Notes: generated from the letters alone by a model not told the origin. Counted from the stretch's first letter, positions 46,288-55,449 are shown. The stretch: 64,000 nt of DNA from Terriglobales bacterium (GCA_035624455.1 DASPRM010000022.1:1-64000); one strand, 5' to 3'. Numbers and translations: made by a program.

Positions 46288-47232
46288 CTATCGCGGACTG
46301 TCCCGATGTACATTCTTTACCTGATAACCGGCCTTCTTAAGCCGTTTGGCTACGTCTTCCGCAATCATCACCGAGCGATGCTGGCCGCCGGTGCAGCCGA
46401 AGGCGATAGTGAGATAGCTTTTGCCTTCCTTCACATAGTGCGGCAACAGGTAAATCAGCAAATCGGAGATGCGATTGATGAATTCCTGAGTTTGCGGGAA
46501 CGAGCGGATATATTTGGCGACTCGCGGATGCCGTCCTGTGTATGGCCGGAATTCGGGAATGAAGTGGGGATTGGGCAGGAAGCGAACATCGAACACCAGA
46601 TCAGCGTCCTCTGGCACGCCTTCGCGAAAACCAAAGCTTACGCAGGAAACCAGGATTCCGTTGTCGGGAGACTCTGTCTTAAAACGCCGATTGATGTGGG
46701 CGCGCAGTTCGTGAACGTTGAACTTCGAAGTGTCGAGGATGTCGTCGGCTAGCTTGGCGATCGGGCCGAGGCGCTTGCGTTCGGCCAGGATGGAAGTCCG
46801 AACCGGAGAAGACGTGCCTAAAGGATGAGGACGGCGAGTTTCACTGAAACGGCGCAACAGCGCTTCATCTGTGGCTTCAAGGTAAAGAATGCGTGTGGGG
46901 AGGAGTTTTCGGACTGCTTTGAGGATGGCAGGCAGTCTCTCCAGGCGCGCACCTTCGCGGACGTCCACCACCAGCGCGGCACGGTCGATCTCCGGCGATT
47001 GCTGCACCAGTTCGGCAAAGCTGGGGATCAACTCCACGGGCATGTTGTCCACGCAGTAGTAGCCCAGATCTTCAAAGACCTTGAGGACCGAACCTTTGCC
47101 GGACCCGCTCAGTCCGGTGATGATCACCAGCTCAGTGCCAAGACCAGGCGCACGAACTCGGGGTTTGCGCCCGTCGAGGGAAGTGGCTGGTGAGGCGCCT
47201 GGTTTGTGCTTTGAATTTTTCTGGGATGCCAT
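46288..47232 (-). CDS. rapZ: RapZ/YvcJ family nucleotide-binding protein
   Basis: 314 aa. P-loop ITGLSGSGKGSVLKVFEDLGYYCVDNMP, the YLEATDEALLRRFSETRRPHPL segment and C-terminal FGCTGGQHRSVMIAEDVAKRL are diagnostic. In enterobacteria RapZ guides RNase E to the GlmZ small RNA and thereby controls glmS; in other phyla the role is less clear. An N-terminal extension of about 35 Lys/Pro-rich residues precedes the P-loop. The ATG at 47232 is chosen; a GTG at 47262 lies inside a repeat. It ends the lptCA-lptB-rpoN-hpf-rapZ series. Confidence 0.93.
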   Translation of the reverse strand: MASQKNSKHKPGASPATSLDGRKPRVRAPGLGTELVIITGLSGSGKGSVLKVFEDLGYYCVDNMPVELIPSFAELVQQSPEIDRAALVVDVREGARLERLPAILKAVRKLLPTRILYLEATDEALLRRFSETRRPHPLGTSSPVRTSILAERKRLGPIAKLADDILDTSKFNVHELRAHINRRFKTESPDNGILVSCVSFGFREGVPEDADLVFDVRFLPNPHFIPEFRPYTGRHPRVAKYIRSFPQTQEFINRISDLLIYLLPHYVKEGKSYLTIAFGCTGGQHRSVMIAEDVAKRLKKAGYQVKNVHRDSPR

Positions 47233-47256
47233 CCTTAGCCATCGTAAATCACGGGC

Positions 47257-47451
47257 GGCCACGGATTACACGGTTTTTCGCGGATTAGAAATAAGACAAG
47301 AAAAGAAGGAAGGTGACGACCGATCGGCATCGCCTACGGTCTATCCGGCACAGGTTTACACTTCTCGCGAAACCCCGATCGATCTCAATGGGCCCCGAGA
47401 AAAGACCAATAGACCGAAAAAGATCCGTGAAAATCCGTGCAATGCGTGGCC
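47257..47451. repeat. Inverted-repeat (MITE-like) element between hpf and rapZ
   Basis: Left arm GGCCACGGATTACACGG... (47257-47286) and right arm ...CCGTGCAATGCGTGGCC (47420-47451) are inverted copies: about 30 bp with 4-5 mismatches. They enclose about 133 bp with no coding signal. The arms belong to the family E repeat also found at 29996 and, in weak form, at 7710. It fills nearly all of the 225-nt hpf/rapZ gap. Confidence 0.65.
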
Positions 47452-47457
47452 CGTTTT

Positions 47458-48060
47458 CTACGGTGCTTCGATCAGCTCCATCTTGCCGTCTTTTTTGCGA
47501 TGAAGGACTTTGATTTTTCCTTTTTCGTCACGAAAGACGAACACATCCCGATCGCGGAATTCCGCTTCCTTGACGGCTTCTTCCAGCGTCATCGGTTTCA
47601 TGGCCACTGATTCGTCAGACCGAACCACATGCGTTTCGGTGATCCGGGCTACTGTGGGGAAACTGTGCACCACAACCGGAACCGCCGCCGCTGCATTGGG
47701 GCCCACTCGAACGCGGACGTCCACGTCCTCTTTACGGGACTCGGTATGCCAATGCTTACGAGGCTGGCGTTTGAGATTTCTCCAGCGCGCCCGGTTTTTC
47801 ACCACCTGGCGCTCAATGTGTTCCAGGGCCTCGCCAACGGCCAGGGACATGTCATTGGCCTCGGCCAGGCCAACTACAGGATTGGGGATTCGTGTGATGA
47901 CCGCGATTTCTGCTTTACAACGGCGCTTTTCCATCGCCAGGATGACTTTGCTTTCGAAATTGTCGCCCAGGATGCGGACGAGTTTCTTCAGCCCGTGTTC
48001 GATTTGTTTGCGGATATCAGGTGTGACTTCGTATTGCCTGCCGGTGTATTCCACGTTCAT
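47458..48060 (-). CDS. hpf: Ribosome hibernation promoting factor, long form
   Basis: 200 aa. The N-terminal ribosome-binding domain (MNVEYTGRQYEVTPDIRKQIEHGLKKL, residues 1-100) and a C-terminal dimerisation domain (VRSDESVAMKPMTLEEAVKEAEFRDRDVFVFRDE...) mark long HPF, which pairs 70S ribosomes into 100S dimers in stationary phase. The linker is Lys/Arg-rich. It follows rpoN, the usual place for hpf in diderms. Confidence 0.93.
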   Translation of the reverse strand: MNVEYTGRQYEVTPDIRKQIEHGLKKLVRILGDNFESKVILAMEKRRCKAEIAVITRIPNPVVGLAEANDMSLAVGEALEHIERQVVKNRARWRNLKRQPRKHWHTESRKEDVDVRVRVGPNAAAAVPVVVHSFPTVARITETHVVRSDESVAMKPMTLEEAVKEAEFRDRDVFVFRDEKGKIKVLHRKKDGKMELIEAP

Positions 48061-48253
48061 CGAACGCCCCCTATGAAACCGGAACCGCTCCCGCCACTTT
48101 TGCGTGTGCGGAACTGTTTCCGGTGGGTCTACTGCAATCTCCTTGCCCCAACTTTTGGGCTATTAGAGACGTCGACCCGGTGAGCCTGTGCTCCATTCCG
48201 GGCGGCTTAGCCTGTTGCACGTACACGGACAACAGGAAAACTCGCAAACCCCA

Positions 48254-50113
48254 TTAATTTTTCACTCGGCGCTGGTGGGTCGAGGGGATCTTCATATCCT
48301 CCCGGTACTTCGCGACCGTGCGACGAGTGACCTGGATACCCTGCGACTGGAGGATGCGGGTGATCTGCTCGTCGGTTAACGGCCTGGCGGGGTCTTCTTC
48401 CTCAATCAGCTTTTTTACACGGCGTTTCAGAATCAGCAGGGAGGTATTGCCGCCTTCCGGTCCTTGCACGCTTTCACTGAAGAAGTAGCGCAATTCAAAG
48501 ACGCCCTGCGCGGTGTGGGCATACTTGTTGGCTACGGCCCGGCTGACGGTGGAGGGATGCACTCCGATCTCCTCCGCCACCTCTTTAATCATCATCGGCT
48601 TCAGGTAATCGATGCCCTGATCGAGAAATTCCCTCTGCCTTCCCACAACGGCGTGGCACACTTTTAGGATCGTCTGCTTGCGCTGCTCGATATTCTTGAT
48701 CAACTGAATGGCGGATTTGTAGCGCTCCTTGACATAGGAGCGCACATCTTTTTCCGCCGCATCACGGTTGAGAAGCCGCTTATAGCTGGTGTTGAGCCGA
48801 AGTTGGGGCACGTCGTCGTCGTTCAGTACCACCTGGTATTCGTCGCCTTGCTTGATGAAGGCAACATCGGGCTCGATCAGACGCGGCTCCACGATGTTGT
48901 AGCGAAGTCCGGGCTTGGGATCGAGAGTACGAATGTAGTCCAGCGCCGCTTGTACGCTTTCCGGAGTGCCGCCGATGGCTTTGGCAATTTCCTTGAGCTG
49001 CTTATTCTGCACTAGCCGCAGATGATTACTGACAATCTCTACGGCATCTTTCAACACCTGACTCGTGCCATTGCCGCCATTCAGATCGTGTTCTACCTTG
49101 ACTCGCTGGTGGTAGTGCAGCTGTGCCAGCAGACATTCACGCAGGTCTCGGCTGGCAACCCCCACAGGATCCATCTGCCGAATCAAATCTGTAGCAGCAC
49201 GAAGATCCTCGAGCGTGAACACTGGCTCGATCCCAGCCGGGGGCACAAACTCCTGTTTAGACTGCACCTCCGGTTCGGGTGCAACCGCCACTGCTGCAAT
49301 CATGTCAGCGACGGAATCGGCGGCATAGCTGGGAGATTCTTCAGGCAGAGTCTCCTCAGCCAATCCTACTGCCGCGGCATGCGGCTGGGGCTCAAACAGC
49401 GGCTTCTCGGCCGAGAGCGCAGCCGCGGATGAGTATGTTTCCGACCGGTCGGCGCTGATTTCGTCGTCAGCGAAAAGAGCCGGCGATGGAACTGGTGGAG
49501 CATCCTCGTCTAGTGGCGAAGAAGCTTCTTTTTTCGCCGAGGCTTCTGAATCCGAGACTGCCAGCAATTCACTCGGATAGGCCTGCGCCATCAGCTCGTC
49601 TTCGGTCGCGATCAGATAACCGTCCTCATTGAGATTTCCGATTACCAGCTCAGCGGCTGCCCGAATCTTGTCGTTGACGTGACTGGCTCCCAACTGCCAC
49701 ATGAGGTGGTCGGTCAGAGTGCTGGGCTTTGATAGAAAATTCTCGAAGGAAGGCTTTTCGACCGACTCTACATCGGAACTGGTGCGATATCCGGGATCAA
49801 GATAGTCCTGAAAGAAGGAGCCGAAGTCGATTTCTTCGAAGGGATCTTTTGGAGTGACGGCTACTACCGGATCGGCTTCCTCCGCAGTCCGCTGACTGCG
49901 TTCGCGGTCTTCAGCCCGGCCAGCGACATCGTCCAGCAGTGGAACTGTGCCATCAAGTTCTTCCAGGACGGGGTTTTCCACCATCTCGGCGTTGATCATG
50001 TCCTTCAGCTCAATCTTATTCAGCGCCAGCACGCTGACCATCTGCACCAGGCCGGGTGTGAGGATCTGCTTCTGGCTGACCCGCAGGCTGAGTTTGTGCT
50101 GAAGAAGTACCAT
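48254..50113 (-). CDS. rpoN: RNA polymerase sigma-54 factor with large central insertion
   Basis: 619 aa, against about 480 usual. Region I: MVLLQHKLSLRVSQKQILTPGLVQ. The core-binding domain starts normally (LTDHLMWQLGASHV, GNLNEDGYLIATEDELMAQ, about 132-177), then about 110 Ala/Glu/Pro/Ser-rich acidic residues (about 185-296) intervene before IRQMDPVGVASRDLRECLLAQL. The HTH is EVAEEIGVHPSTVSRAVANKY (about 511-531), and the RpoN box reads TRRTVAKYRE at 596-605 (usual first residue Ala). All regions needed for -24/-12 recognition are present. A sigma-54 activator gene begins at 63522. Confidence 0.95.
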   Translation of the reverse strand: MVLLQHKLSLRVSQKQILTPGLVQMVSVLALNKIELKDMINAEMVENPVLEELDGTVPLLDDVAGRAEDRERSQRTAEEADPVVAVTPKDPFEEIDFGSFFQDYLDPGYRTSSDVESVEKPSFENFLSKPSTLTDHLMWQLGASHVNDKIRAAAELVIGNLNEDGYLIATEDELMAQAYPSELLAVSDSEASAKKEASSPLDEDAPPVPSPALFADDEISADRSETYSSAAALSAEKPLFEPQPHAAAVGLAEETLPEESPSYAADSVADMIAAVAVAPEPEVQSKQEFVPPAGIEPVFTLEDLRAATDLIRQMDPVGVASRDLRECLLAQLHYHQRVKVEHDLNGGNGTSQVLKDAVEIVSNHLRLVQNKQLKEIAKAIGGTPESVQAALDYIRTLDPKPGLRYNIVEPRLIEPDVAFIKQGDEYQVVLNDDDVPQLRLNTSYKRLLNRDAAEKDVRSYVKERYKSAIQLIKNIEQRKQTILKVCHAVVGRQREFLDQGIDYLKPMMIKEVAEEIGVHPSTVSRAVANKYAHTAQGVFELRYFFSESVQGPEGGNTSLLILKRRVKKLIEEEDPARPLTDEQITRILQSQGIQVTRRTVAKYREDMKIPSTHQRRVKN

Positions 50114-50134
50114 GAGAAGTGGCCCGTCCTGCCT

Positions 50135-50863
50135 TTAGACGAGGGAGAAACTCTCCCCCAGGTACACGCGCTTGACCTCTGGATCGCCGCCTAGCTGCTC
50201 CGGTGTCCCTGCGCGGAAGATTTTGCCATCATTAATGATATACGCCCGATCGGTAACGGAAAGTGTTTCGCGCACATTGTGGTCGGTAATGAGGACCCCA
50301 ATGCCGCTGTTTTTCAGGTCGAAGATGATTTTTTGAAGGTCCAGCACGGCGATGGGGTCGATGCCAGAGAAAGGCTCGTCCAACAAGATAAAGGATGGGG
50401 AAATGCACAACGCTCTGCCGATCTCGACCCGGCGCCGCTCTCCTCCGGAGAGCGCATAGCCACGATTCTTGCGGATATGGCTGAGGCCTAGCTCGTCGAT
50501 CAGCTTTTCCATTTTCTCCCGCCGTTCATGCCAGGAGAGGGGTTGTGCTTCCAGCACCGCCAGGATGTTCTCTTCCACGGTGAGCTTGCGGAAAACCGAG
50601 GGCTCCTGCGGAAGATAACTGATACCAAAATTTCGCGCCCGCAGGTACATGGGCACGTCGGTGATGTCCTTGCCGTCGATGAGAATTCTTCCCAGATCGG
50701 GAGGAGTCAGGCCGACGATCATGTAGAAGGTTGTGGTCTTGCCGGCTCCATTGGGTCCTAACAGGCCGACCACCTCACCCTGATTTACATGGAGACTGAC
50801 CCCGTTTACTACCCGCCGACTGCGGTAAGACTTGCCAACTTCGTCGGTCGCCAGGGTCTGCAT
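50135..50863 (-). CDS. lptB: LPS export ABC transporter ATP-binding protein LptB
   Basis: 242 aa cytoplasmic ATPase that powers LPS extraction by LptFG. Walker [22 protein letters not shown]-loop [17 protein letters not shown], signature [18 protein letters not shown], Walker [17 protein letters not shown] and H-loop [11 protein letters not shown] are intact and of the LptB type. Its ATG directly follows the TAG of lptCA with no gap, and rpoN follows after 21 nt, the conserved lpt-rpoN order. lptF and lptG are not in the window. Confidence 0.97.
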   Translation of the reverse strand: MQTLATDEVGKSYRSRRVVNGVSLHVNQGEVVGLLGPNGAGKTTTFYMIVGLTPPDLGRILIDGKDITDVPMYLRARNFGISYLPQEPSVFRKLTVEENILAVLEAQPLSWHERREKMEKLIDELGLSHIRKNRGYALSGGERRRVEIGRALCISPSFILLDEPFSGIDPIAVLDLQKIIFDLKNSGIGVLITDHNVRETLSVTDRAYIINDGKIFRAGTPEQLGGDPEVKRVYLGESFSLV

Positions 50864-53164
50864 CTACTTGGAAACTCTCGCTTTGGTAACACTTGGGCCG
50901 TTCTGGCCGCCTTCAACTTGGACCTTATCATCGTGACTGTAGAAAGTCAACGAATCGCCGGTAACATTGCCGTGTTCGGCATCAAAAATGCTAGGCGGTC
51001 CGCCGGTCAGCCGGAACTTGCTCTCCGAGGGCAGGTATTCCAGCTTCTGACCTATGGCTCTTCGATTCGCCTGTTGAATGACTACATGACCCACAGCGAC
51101 CACGCGGTCCAGTTGGTTGCCGGAGGCAGCTCCACCTCCACCCTTCTGCTCCACTTGGGAAGAAGTATGGGGCTGGAGGAAGGCGTCCAGGGTGTCGGCG
51201 GCAACCGTGCCATCAGTGCTTCGCAGTAAAACCCGGCCTTCGAAGTGTGCCTTGCGGTCGGCATCGATGTAACTCAGCCGCGTGGCCGTAACCTTGACCG
51301 GGGTCTGCTTGCCATTGTTGCCTTGCTGGACAAAAACGGTGGAGACAACCTGTCCGCCTGAGGCTGAGGCGACCACCGATCGTTGATCGCGATCGAAATC
51401 GATGATGGGAGCCTCGACGGCGTTGGAGGTCTGCCACAGTCGGGCATTACCGGTGTAGTGGGCGGTTCCGGAAGCGCGGCGGGCGATCATGGCGGCCGAG
51501 GTTACGTGGATCGGGTCGGCGGTCGCCAGCAGGGCCCCGTTCGGCTGCTGCTTCAGCTCGGAGTACGTGGTTTTGACATTGCCTTCGGCCAATGCGTCAC
51601 CTGACCGGCGGTTGATGCGCAAGCGGTCGGCCGTCGTGGTCACACCTTGATCGGTGAAGCGCGGATTGCCAGTAAGCACGAGTATTCCGTCGTTGGGGTT
51701 GTAAGTTGCTTTCGCCGCCCAAGCCTCGCGGCCGGTTGGAGTGCTGCTGCCGGGAGCAGCGGGCTCGCGATAATGAAAATCGCCTTCCTGCACAAGCGAG
51801 CCGATTCCACCTGAGGGATTCATGGTTGCAGTCAGAACTGTGCTGGTGCTGGTGCGGTCGGGTTGGCCGGAAGCTGTAGAAACCAGCTTGGCATTGGGTG
51901 AGCCGACCACCGTCTTGAGCCGATTCTGTTCGTCGAAGCGGAAGAAAAACCGGGTGGCAGTGATCACAGTGGGACCGGGAGGGGTACTGGATTGAGTTGA
52001 GCCGGTGGCGCCAGTCGGCGGGGTGATTTTGATTGCGGCAGCGCCGCCCGTCTCGGCACGCTCCGGATTGCTGCGATTTGCCGCGTGGAAATCGAGGACG
52101 TCGGAGGTCAACTCGATTGCCTGTCCATCCTTGGTCTGTGGTGGCTGGACCAGGTGGACATTCTGACTGGCGTGAATTGTTTCAGTGCGAGCATTGGATC
52201 CGAAGTCCACCAGGACGCTGCCCGCGTTGCCCTGCATGGGGCGCTCACCTTCTACGTTCACGGCAACGCCACCGGTCAGCAGCGCCGACCGCAGATCGTT
52301 GTTGGTGTCAACCTGAATCTCGGCTTGCGGCGCCTGCGCCTGGATATTGCTCTTGCCGGTGACTTGCGCGGTGACCTGATCGGACGCCAGCACGTGATCG
52401 ATGGTGTTATCGGGACGCAGATAAACAACGAGTTTGCCGGCGTTCACCGTGCTGCCTCTGCGGGTGAGCTTTGCGTCGTCGAGGATCACACGCGGCGGAT
52501 TCTTGCTGATCTCGCCTCTTCTGGCCACCAGCCTGGCATTGCGCTCGCTGGTTTCAAGCTGGATGTTGGAATCAAGAAGCAGCGTGTTTGCCTTGGGATC
52601 GTACCTGGCGCCCTTGGCGGAGCCGCTGACCTGCGGGATGCGAAACTCGATCTGCTCTTTCGTCTGGGCGATGCCGGTATCTTTATTAAAGACCAGGCCG
52701 CTGGTCTTCAGGTGGATGGGATTCTTCAGCTCGCGCGGGGGAACCTGGTCAGAGCGGACCTCGCCGGAGGCGTTACCCTCGAGATCGATATGCACTTCGC
52801 CCTGCGCGGTGACATTGCCCGACTGCGGGTCGTAGGCGAAGTCGGAGCCGTAGATCTGGTCGTAGCGGTTGGCCTCGCGGCCGTAGACAACGATGCTGAC
52901 GTCCTTCAGCTCCGCCTTGCCTCCCTGCTTGTACTGAACTGCGTTCGAGGCGTGAAGAGTGAACAGAGTGTGTCCGGCTTGCGACTTCGAAAGAGTGAAT
53001 CCCTGAGTACTTTGCTGAATTTCAATGCCCAGCTTCTGCGGGGCGCTGTGCATCAGGAGGCGCAGCCGGTGTCGGCCGTAGGTATAGAAGCCGGCCACCA
53101 GGATCAGCAGGAAGATGGCTGCAGAGGCAAACCAAATCCTGAGCCGCGAAACGCTAAAGGGCAT
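50864..53164 (-). CDS. Fused LptC/LptA (OstA-like) LPS transport protein
   Basis: 766 aa, inner-membrane anchored by one N-terminal helix (IWFASAAIFLLILVAGFYTYG, about 10-30). Residues about 35-220 resemble LptC (LHASNAVQYKQGGKAELKDVSIVVYG, DFAYDPQSGNVTAQGEVHIDL). The remainder holds repeated OstA/LptA-type beta-jellyroll units (TADRLRINRRSGDALAEGNVKTTY, ATRLSYIDADRKAHFEGRVLLRSTDGTVAADTL) and ends in SKFRLTGGPPSIFDAEHGNVTGDSLTFY. It would form both the LptC base and part of the periplasmic LPS bridge. Gene order lptCA-lptB-rpoN supports this. A long reverse-strand frame here is a shadow. Confidence 0.85.
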   Translation of the reverse strand: MPFSVSRLRIWFASAAIFLLILVAGFYTYGRHRLRLLMHSAPQKLGIEIQQSTQGFTLSKSQAGHTLFTLHASNAVQYKQGGKAELKDVSIVVYGREANRYDQIYGSDFAYDPQSGNVTAQGEVHIDLEGNASGEVRSDQVPPRELKNPIHLKTSGLVFNKDTGIAQTKEQIEFRIPQVSGSAKGARYDPKANTLLLDSNIQLETSERNARLVARRGEISKNPPRVILDDAKLTRRGSTVNAGKLVVYLRPDNTIDHVLASDQVTAQVTGKSNIQAQAPQAEIQVDTNNDLRSALLTGGVAVNVEGERPMQGNAGSVLVDFGSNARTETIHASQNVHLVQPPQTKDGQAIELTSDVLDFHAANRSNPERAETGGAAAIKITPPTGATGSTQSSTPPGPTVITATRFFFRFDEQNRLKTVVGSPNAKLVSTASGQPDRTSTSTVLTATMNPSGGIGSLVQEGDFHYREPAAPGSSTPTGREAWAAKATYNPNDGILVLTGNPRFTDQGVTTTADRLRINRRSGDALAEGNVKTTYSELKQQPNGALLATADPIHVTSAAMIARRASGTAHYTGNARLWQTSNAVEAPIIDFDRDQRSVVASASGGQVVSTVFVQQGNNGKQTPVKVTATRLSYIDADRKAHFEGRVLLRSTDGTVAADTLDAFLQPHTSSQVEQKGGGGAASGNQLDRVVAVGHVVIQQANRRAIGQKLEYLPSESKFRLTGGPPSIFDAEHGNVTGDSLTFYSHDDKVQVEGGQNGPSVTKARVSK

Positions 53165-53395
53165 TTAAGGTCTATCTTATATCTTTGGGACGGCGACTCG
53201 CCTTTTGTACGAACACGAAGCGGAGGTTCAAGCCGCTGCAAGAATTAGAAGACCGTTGCCCAGCCAAGGGCTTGCTGGCGTAATCCATGGGAGGATTTGA
53301 GCGTCTATTGTGTATAGTCTGAGGTGAGTGAGGTGGGCTCGCGGCGCGGCTGCGAATCCTGATCCTAAGACCTGGAACGGAGCGGTGGCACGGGG

Positions 53396-54322
53396 GTGAG
53401 GGTGTCCGTTCTTACGGTTTCCGATTACAGCTTTCCGGGTGGCTGGACCAGCACGACCGAGATCAGCGGGCGCTCCGGCTGGTACTGCGAACAACTGGAA
53501 AGAGGCGAGATCCTTTATTTCGCGCAGCCGCCCTTTCCTCTTCCCGCCGAGGATCGTGAGTTCCTGCTCGGACTGCGCTCGAAGCTGTCGAGTGTTCACA
53601 AGAATGTTTCCTATCGCCCGGTCTCGGGAGTGCTGGGCGGATTTCCTTCGAGCGACCCGCAATTTCCCCGTTTAGTGAGTATTCTGCGAACCTATTCGGC
53701 GCAGGTGGTGAATTTTCTCGGCGATTTCCTGCGGCCCTATGCCAATCACTGGGCGCTGGATTACGCCAGCTTCCGTCCGGTGGAGGAAGAGGGACGCGAT
53801 CTGCCGCTGCATAAGCGCAATGACCTGCTGCATGTGGATGCGTTTCCCAGCCGGCCGACGCGGGGCGGTCGCATTCTGCGCGTCTTCACCAATATTCATG
53901 GAAGCAAGACCCGTGTCTGGAATACCGGTGATCGCTTTCCGGATCTAGCGAAGAAGTTGGCGGATGGAGCTGGACTGAAGCGCTTTGCGTCGGGTGGCGA
54001 CACTCTTGGTGCGCGCGTGCGGAAGGTGCTTCATCGTGCGGGACTGCCGATTCCCGACCGCTCGGCTTACGACAGCTTCATGTTGCACTTTCACGATTAT
54101 CTGAAAGAGAATTCGACCTTCCAGTCGGAGTGCGAGAAGATTCGCACCGAGTTCCCACCGATGTCCACGTGGCTGGTATTCACCGATGGAGTTCCGCACG
54201 CGGTTCTGGCGGGCCAGCATGCCTTGGAGCAGACGTTCATCATTCCAGTGGATGCTCTGGTCTGCGCGGAGCAGGCGCCGATACGGGTGCTGGAGAGTCT
54301 GTGCGGAAGGGCGCTGGCGTAG
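53396..54322 (+). CDS. Kdo 3-hydroxylase-like Fe(II)/2-oxoglutarate dioxygenase (KdoO family)
   Basis: 308 aa. KdoO hydroxylates the 3-position of Kdo in the LPS inner core to give Ko. Recognised by LLHVDAFPSRPTRGGRILRVFTNI (His146-x-Asp148 iron ligands) and the distal FTDGVPHAVLAGQHALEQTFIIP with the third His. It diverges from the lptCA-lptB operon by 231 nt, which agrees with an LPS-modifying role. The GTG at 53396 gives the longest reading; the N-terminus is uncertain. No signal peptide, so it would act in the cytoplasm before LPS export. Confidence 0.82.
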   Translation: MRVSVLTVSDYSFPGGWTSTTEISGRSGWYCEQLERGEILYFAQPPFPLPAEDREFLLGLRSKLSSVHKNVSYRPVSGVLGGFPSSDPQFPRLVSILRTYSAQVVNFLGDFLRPYANHWALDYASFRPVEEEGRDLPLHKRNDLLHVDAFPSRPTRGGRILRVFTNIHGSKTRVWNTGDRFPDLAKKLADGAGLKRFASGGDTLGARVRKVLHRAGLPIPDRSAYDSFMLHFHDYLKENSTFQSECEKIRTEFPPMSTWLVFTDGVPHAVLAGQHALEQTFIIPVDALVCAEQAPIRVLESLCGRALA

Positions 54323-54348
54323 GCACCCACCGATGGCTATTTGAGGTT

Positions 54349-54382
54349 CCCACCCTCCGCCAAAAGCAGGCGGAAGGGTGGG
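54349..54382. terminator. Family D hairpin between convergent genes
   Basis: CCCACCCTCCGCC, AAAAGCA loop, GGCGGAAGGGTGGG: a 13-bp stem with one bulged base. A TGGGGCACCC motif follows (54395). Position between kdoO-like and the 54428 gene suits a bidirectional terminator. Confidence 0.65.
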
Positions 54383-54427
54383 TCACCCAGGCCTGGGGCA
54401 CCCGCAGTCTCAGTCCGCCGGTTGCAG

Positions 54428-55303
54428 TTATTGCGCAGGCTTGGGCTCTGATTTTTTCCCTGCCGATGGCGCTTTCGGTTTCCAGAATGCGGGATCAGCG
54501 GCGATCCACTTATCCGAAACGTAGCTCATTTTTGGATTGAACATAAATACGTTGGTTTCGGCCGCATCGACGCATGCGGCTTCGAGTTCGGCCAGCTTCT
54601 TCATGCCGTCTTCGCCTATTGCTGCGGCGAATTGCTTGGAATCGGTGAAGCCGCGGTCGGTTTCGGCAAGTGATTTCATCGGCACTATAACGAGGTAAGT
54701 GCCGCCACTGTTGTGGCCGTACATATCCTCGAATACCGCCCAGCGTCCGTTGGCCACAGCCTTTTCATAACCACTGATGTACATCTTGACCAGAGCTTCC
54801 CAGTCCTTCTGATGTCCGGGGCGAACATGGAAGCGCGAGATCTCGAAATAGCGCATCTGCGCGACGTTCACTTTTGCCCGCAGACTGTAATCTTCGCGGT
54901 AAAGGAAGGTGCTCGATTCGGTGGAGGTAAGCAGGTCGCCATCCGCAATGGACGCGCGGTCCAGCGCCGCGAAAAGGGTGGGATTGTTCATGGTGCCCAG
55001 ATTGTCCTTTTCCCACGCCTCGAAGGAGTCGTAACCAATCATGAACAGCGATCGCGACACGCCGGAGAGAGAATCCATGGCCAGATAGTGAGTTGGCCAC
55101 TTGGCGGCGGCAAATGCGTTCACGAAGGCGCTTTCGGTTTTCACATGCGGGCTGCCAGCTTTGCCCGGCTTGAGAAACTCGCGGACGACCACCAGCACCT
55201 TGGGCGGTCCGGTCACCTCCTCTGGGTTTTGTTGAGCCATAGCAGCGGCTGCGCCTGCGACAACAAGACACAGAACCAGCCAGAGTCGTGTAATCCTCGG
55301 CAT
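54428..55303 (-). CDS. Secreted protein of unknown function
   Basis: 291 aa with a signal peptide (LWLVLCLVVAGAAAAMAQ), so periplasmic or external. The mature protein has two related halves: KVLVVVREFLKPGKAGSPHVKTESAFVNAF and YFEISRFHVRPGHQKDWEALVKMYISGYEK, each a strand followed by an RPGH/KPGK turn and a helix, as in NIPSNAP or ABM-type ferredoxin-like folds. That suggests a tandem dimeric alpha-beta barrel, but no active site is visible. A Lys/Pro-rich tail ends the protein. The ATG at 55303 has AAAGGAG 10 nt upstream. Confidence 0.75.
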   Translation of the reverse strand: MPRITRLWLVLCLVVAGAAAAMAQQNPEEVTGPPKVLVVVREFLKPGKAGSPHVKTESAFVNAFAAAKWPTHYLAMDSLSGVSRSLFMIGYDSFEAWEKDNLGTMNNPTLFAALDRASIADGDLLTSTESSTFLYREDYSLRAKVNVAQMRYFEISRFHVRPGHQKDWEALVKMYISGYEKAVANGRWAVFEDMYGHNSGGTYLVIVPMKSLAETDRGFTDSKQFAAAIGEDGMKKLAELEAACVDAAETNVFMFNPKMSYVSDKWIAADPAFWKPKAPSAGKKSEPKPAQ

Positions 55304-55449
55304 AAATCGTGTGCTCCTTTGATCGAGAAATGAGTGCTTTCGCAGGGGCTGCCTAAGCCCCCCGCAGCAGTAGCTTAAGAAGATGTCTTGGAAGACGGGC
55401 CATCTTACGCGCTGGCCGGAATTCGTCAAGGAGAAATCGGGTGGACCGC

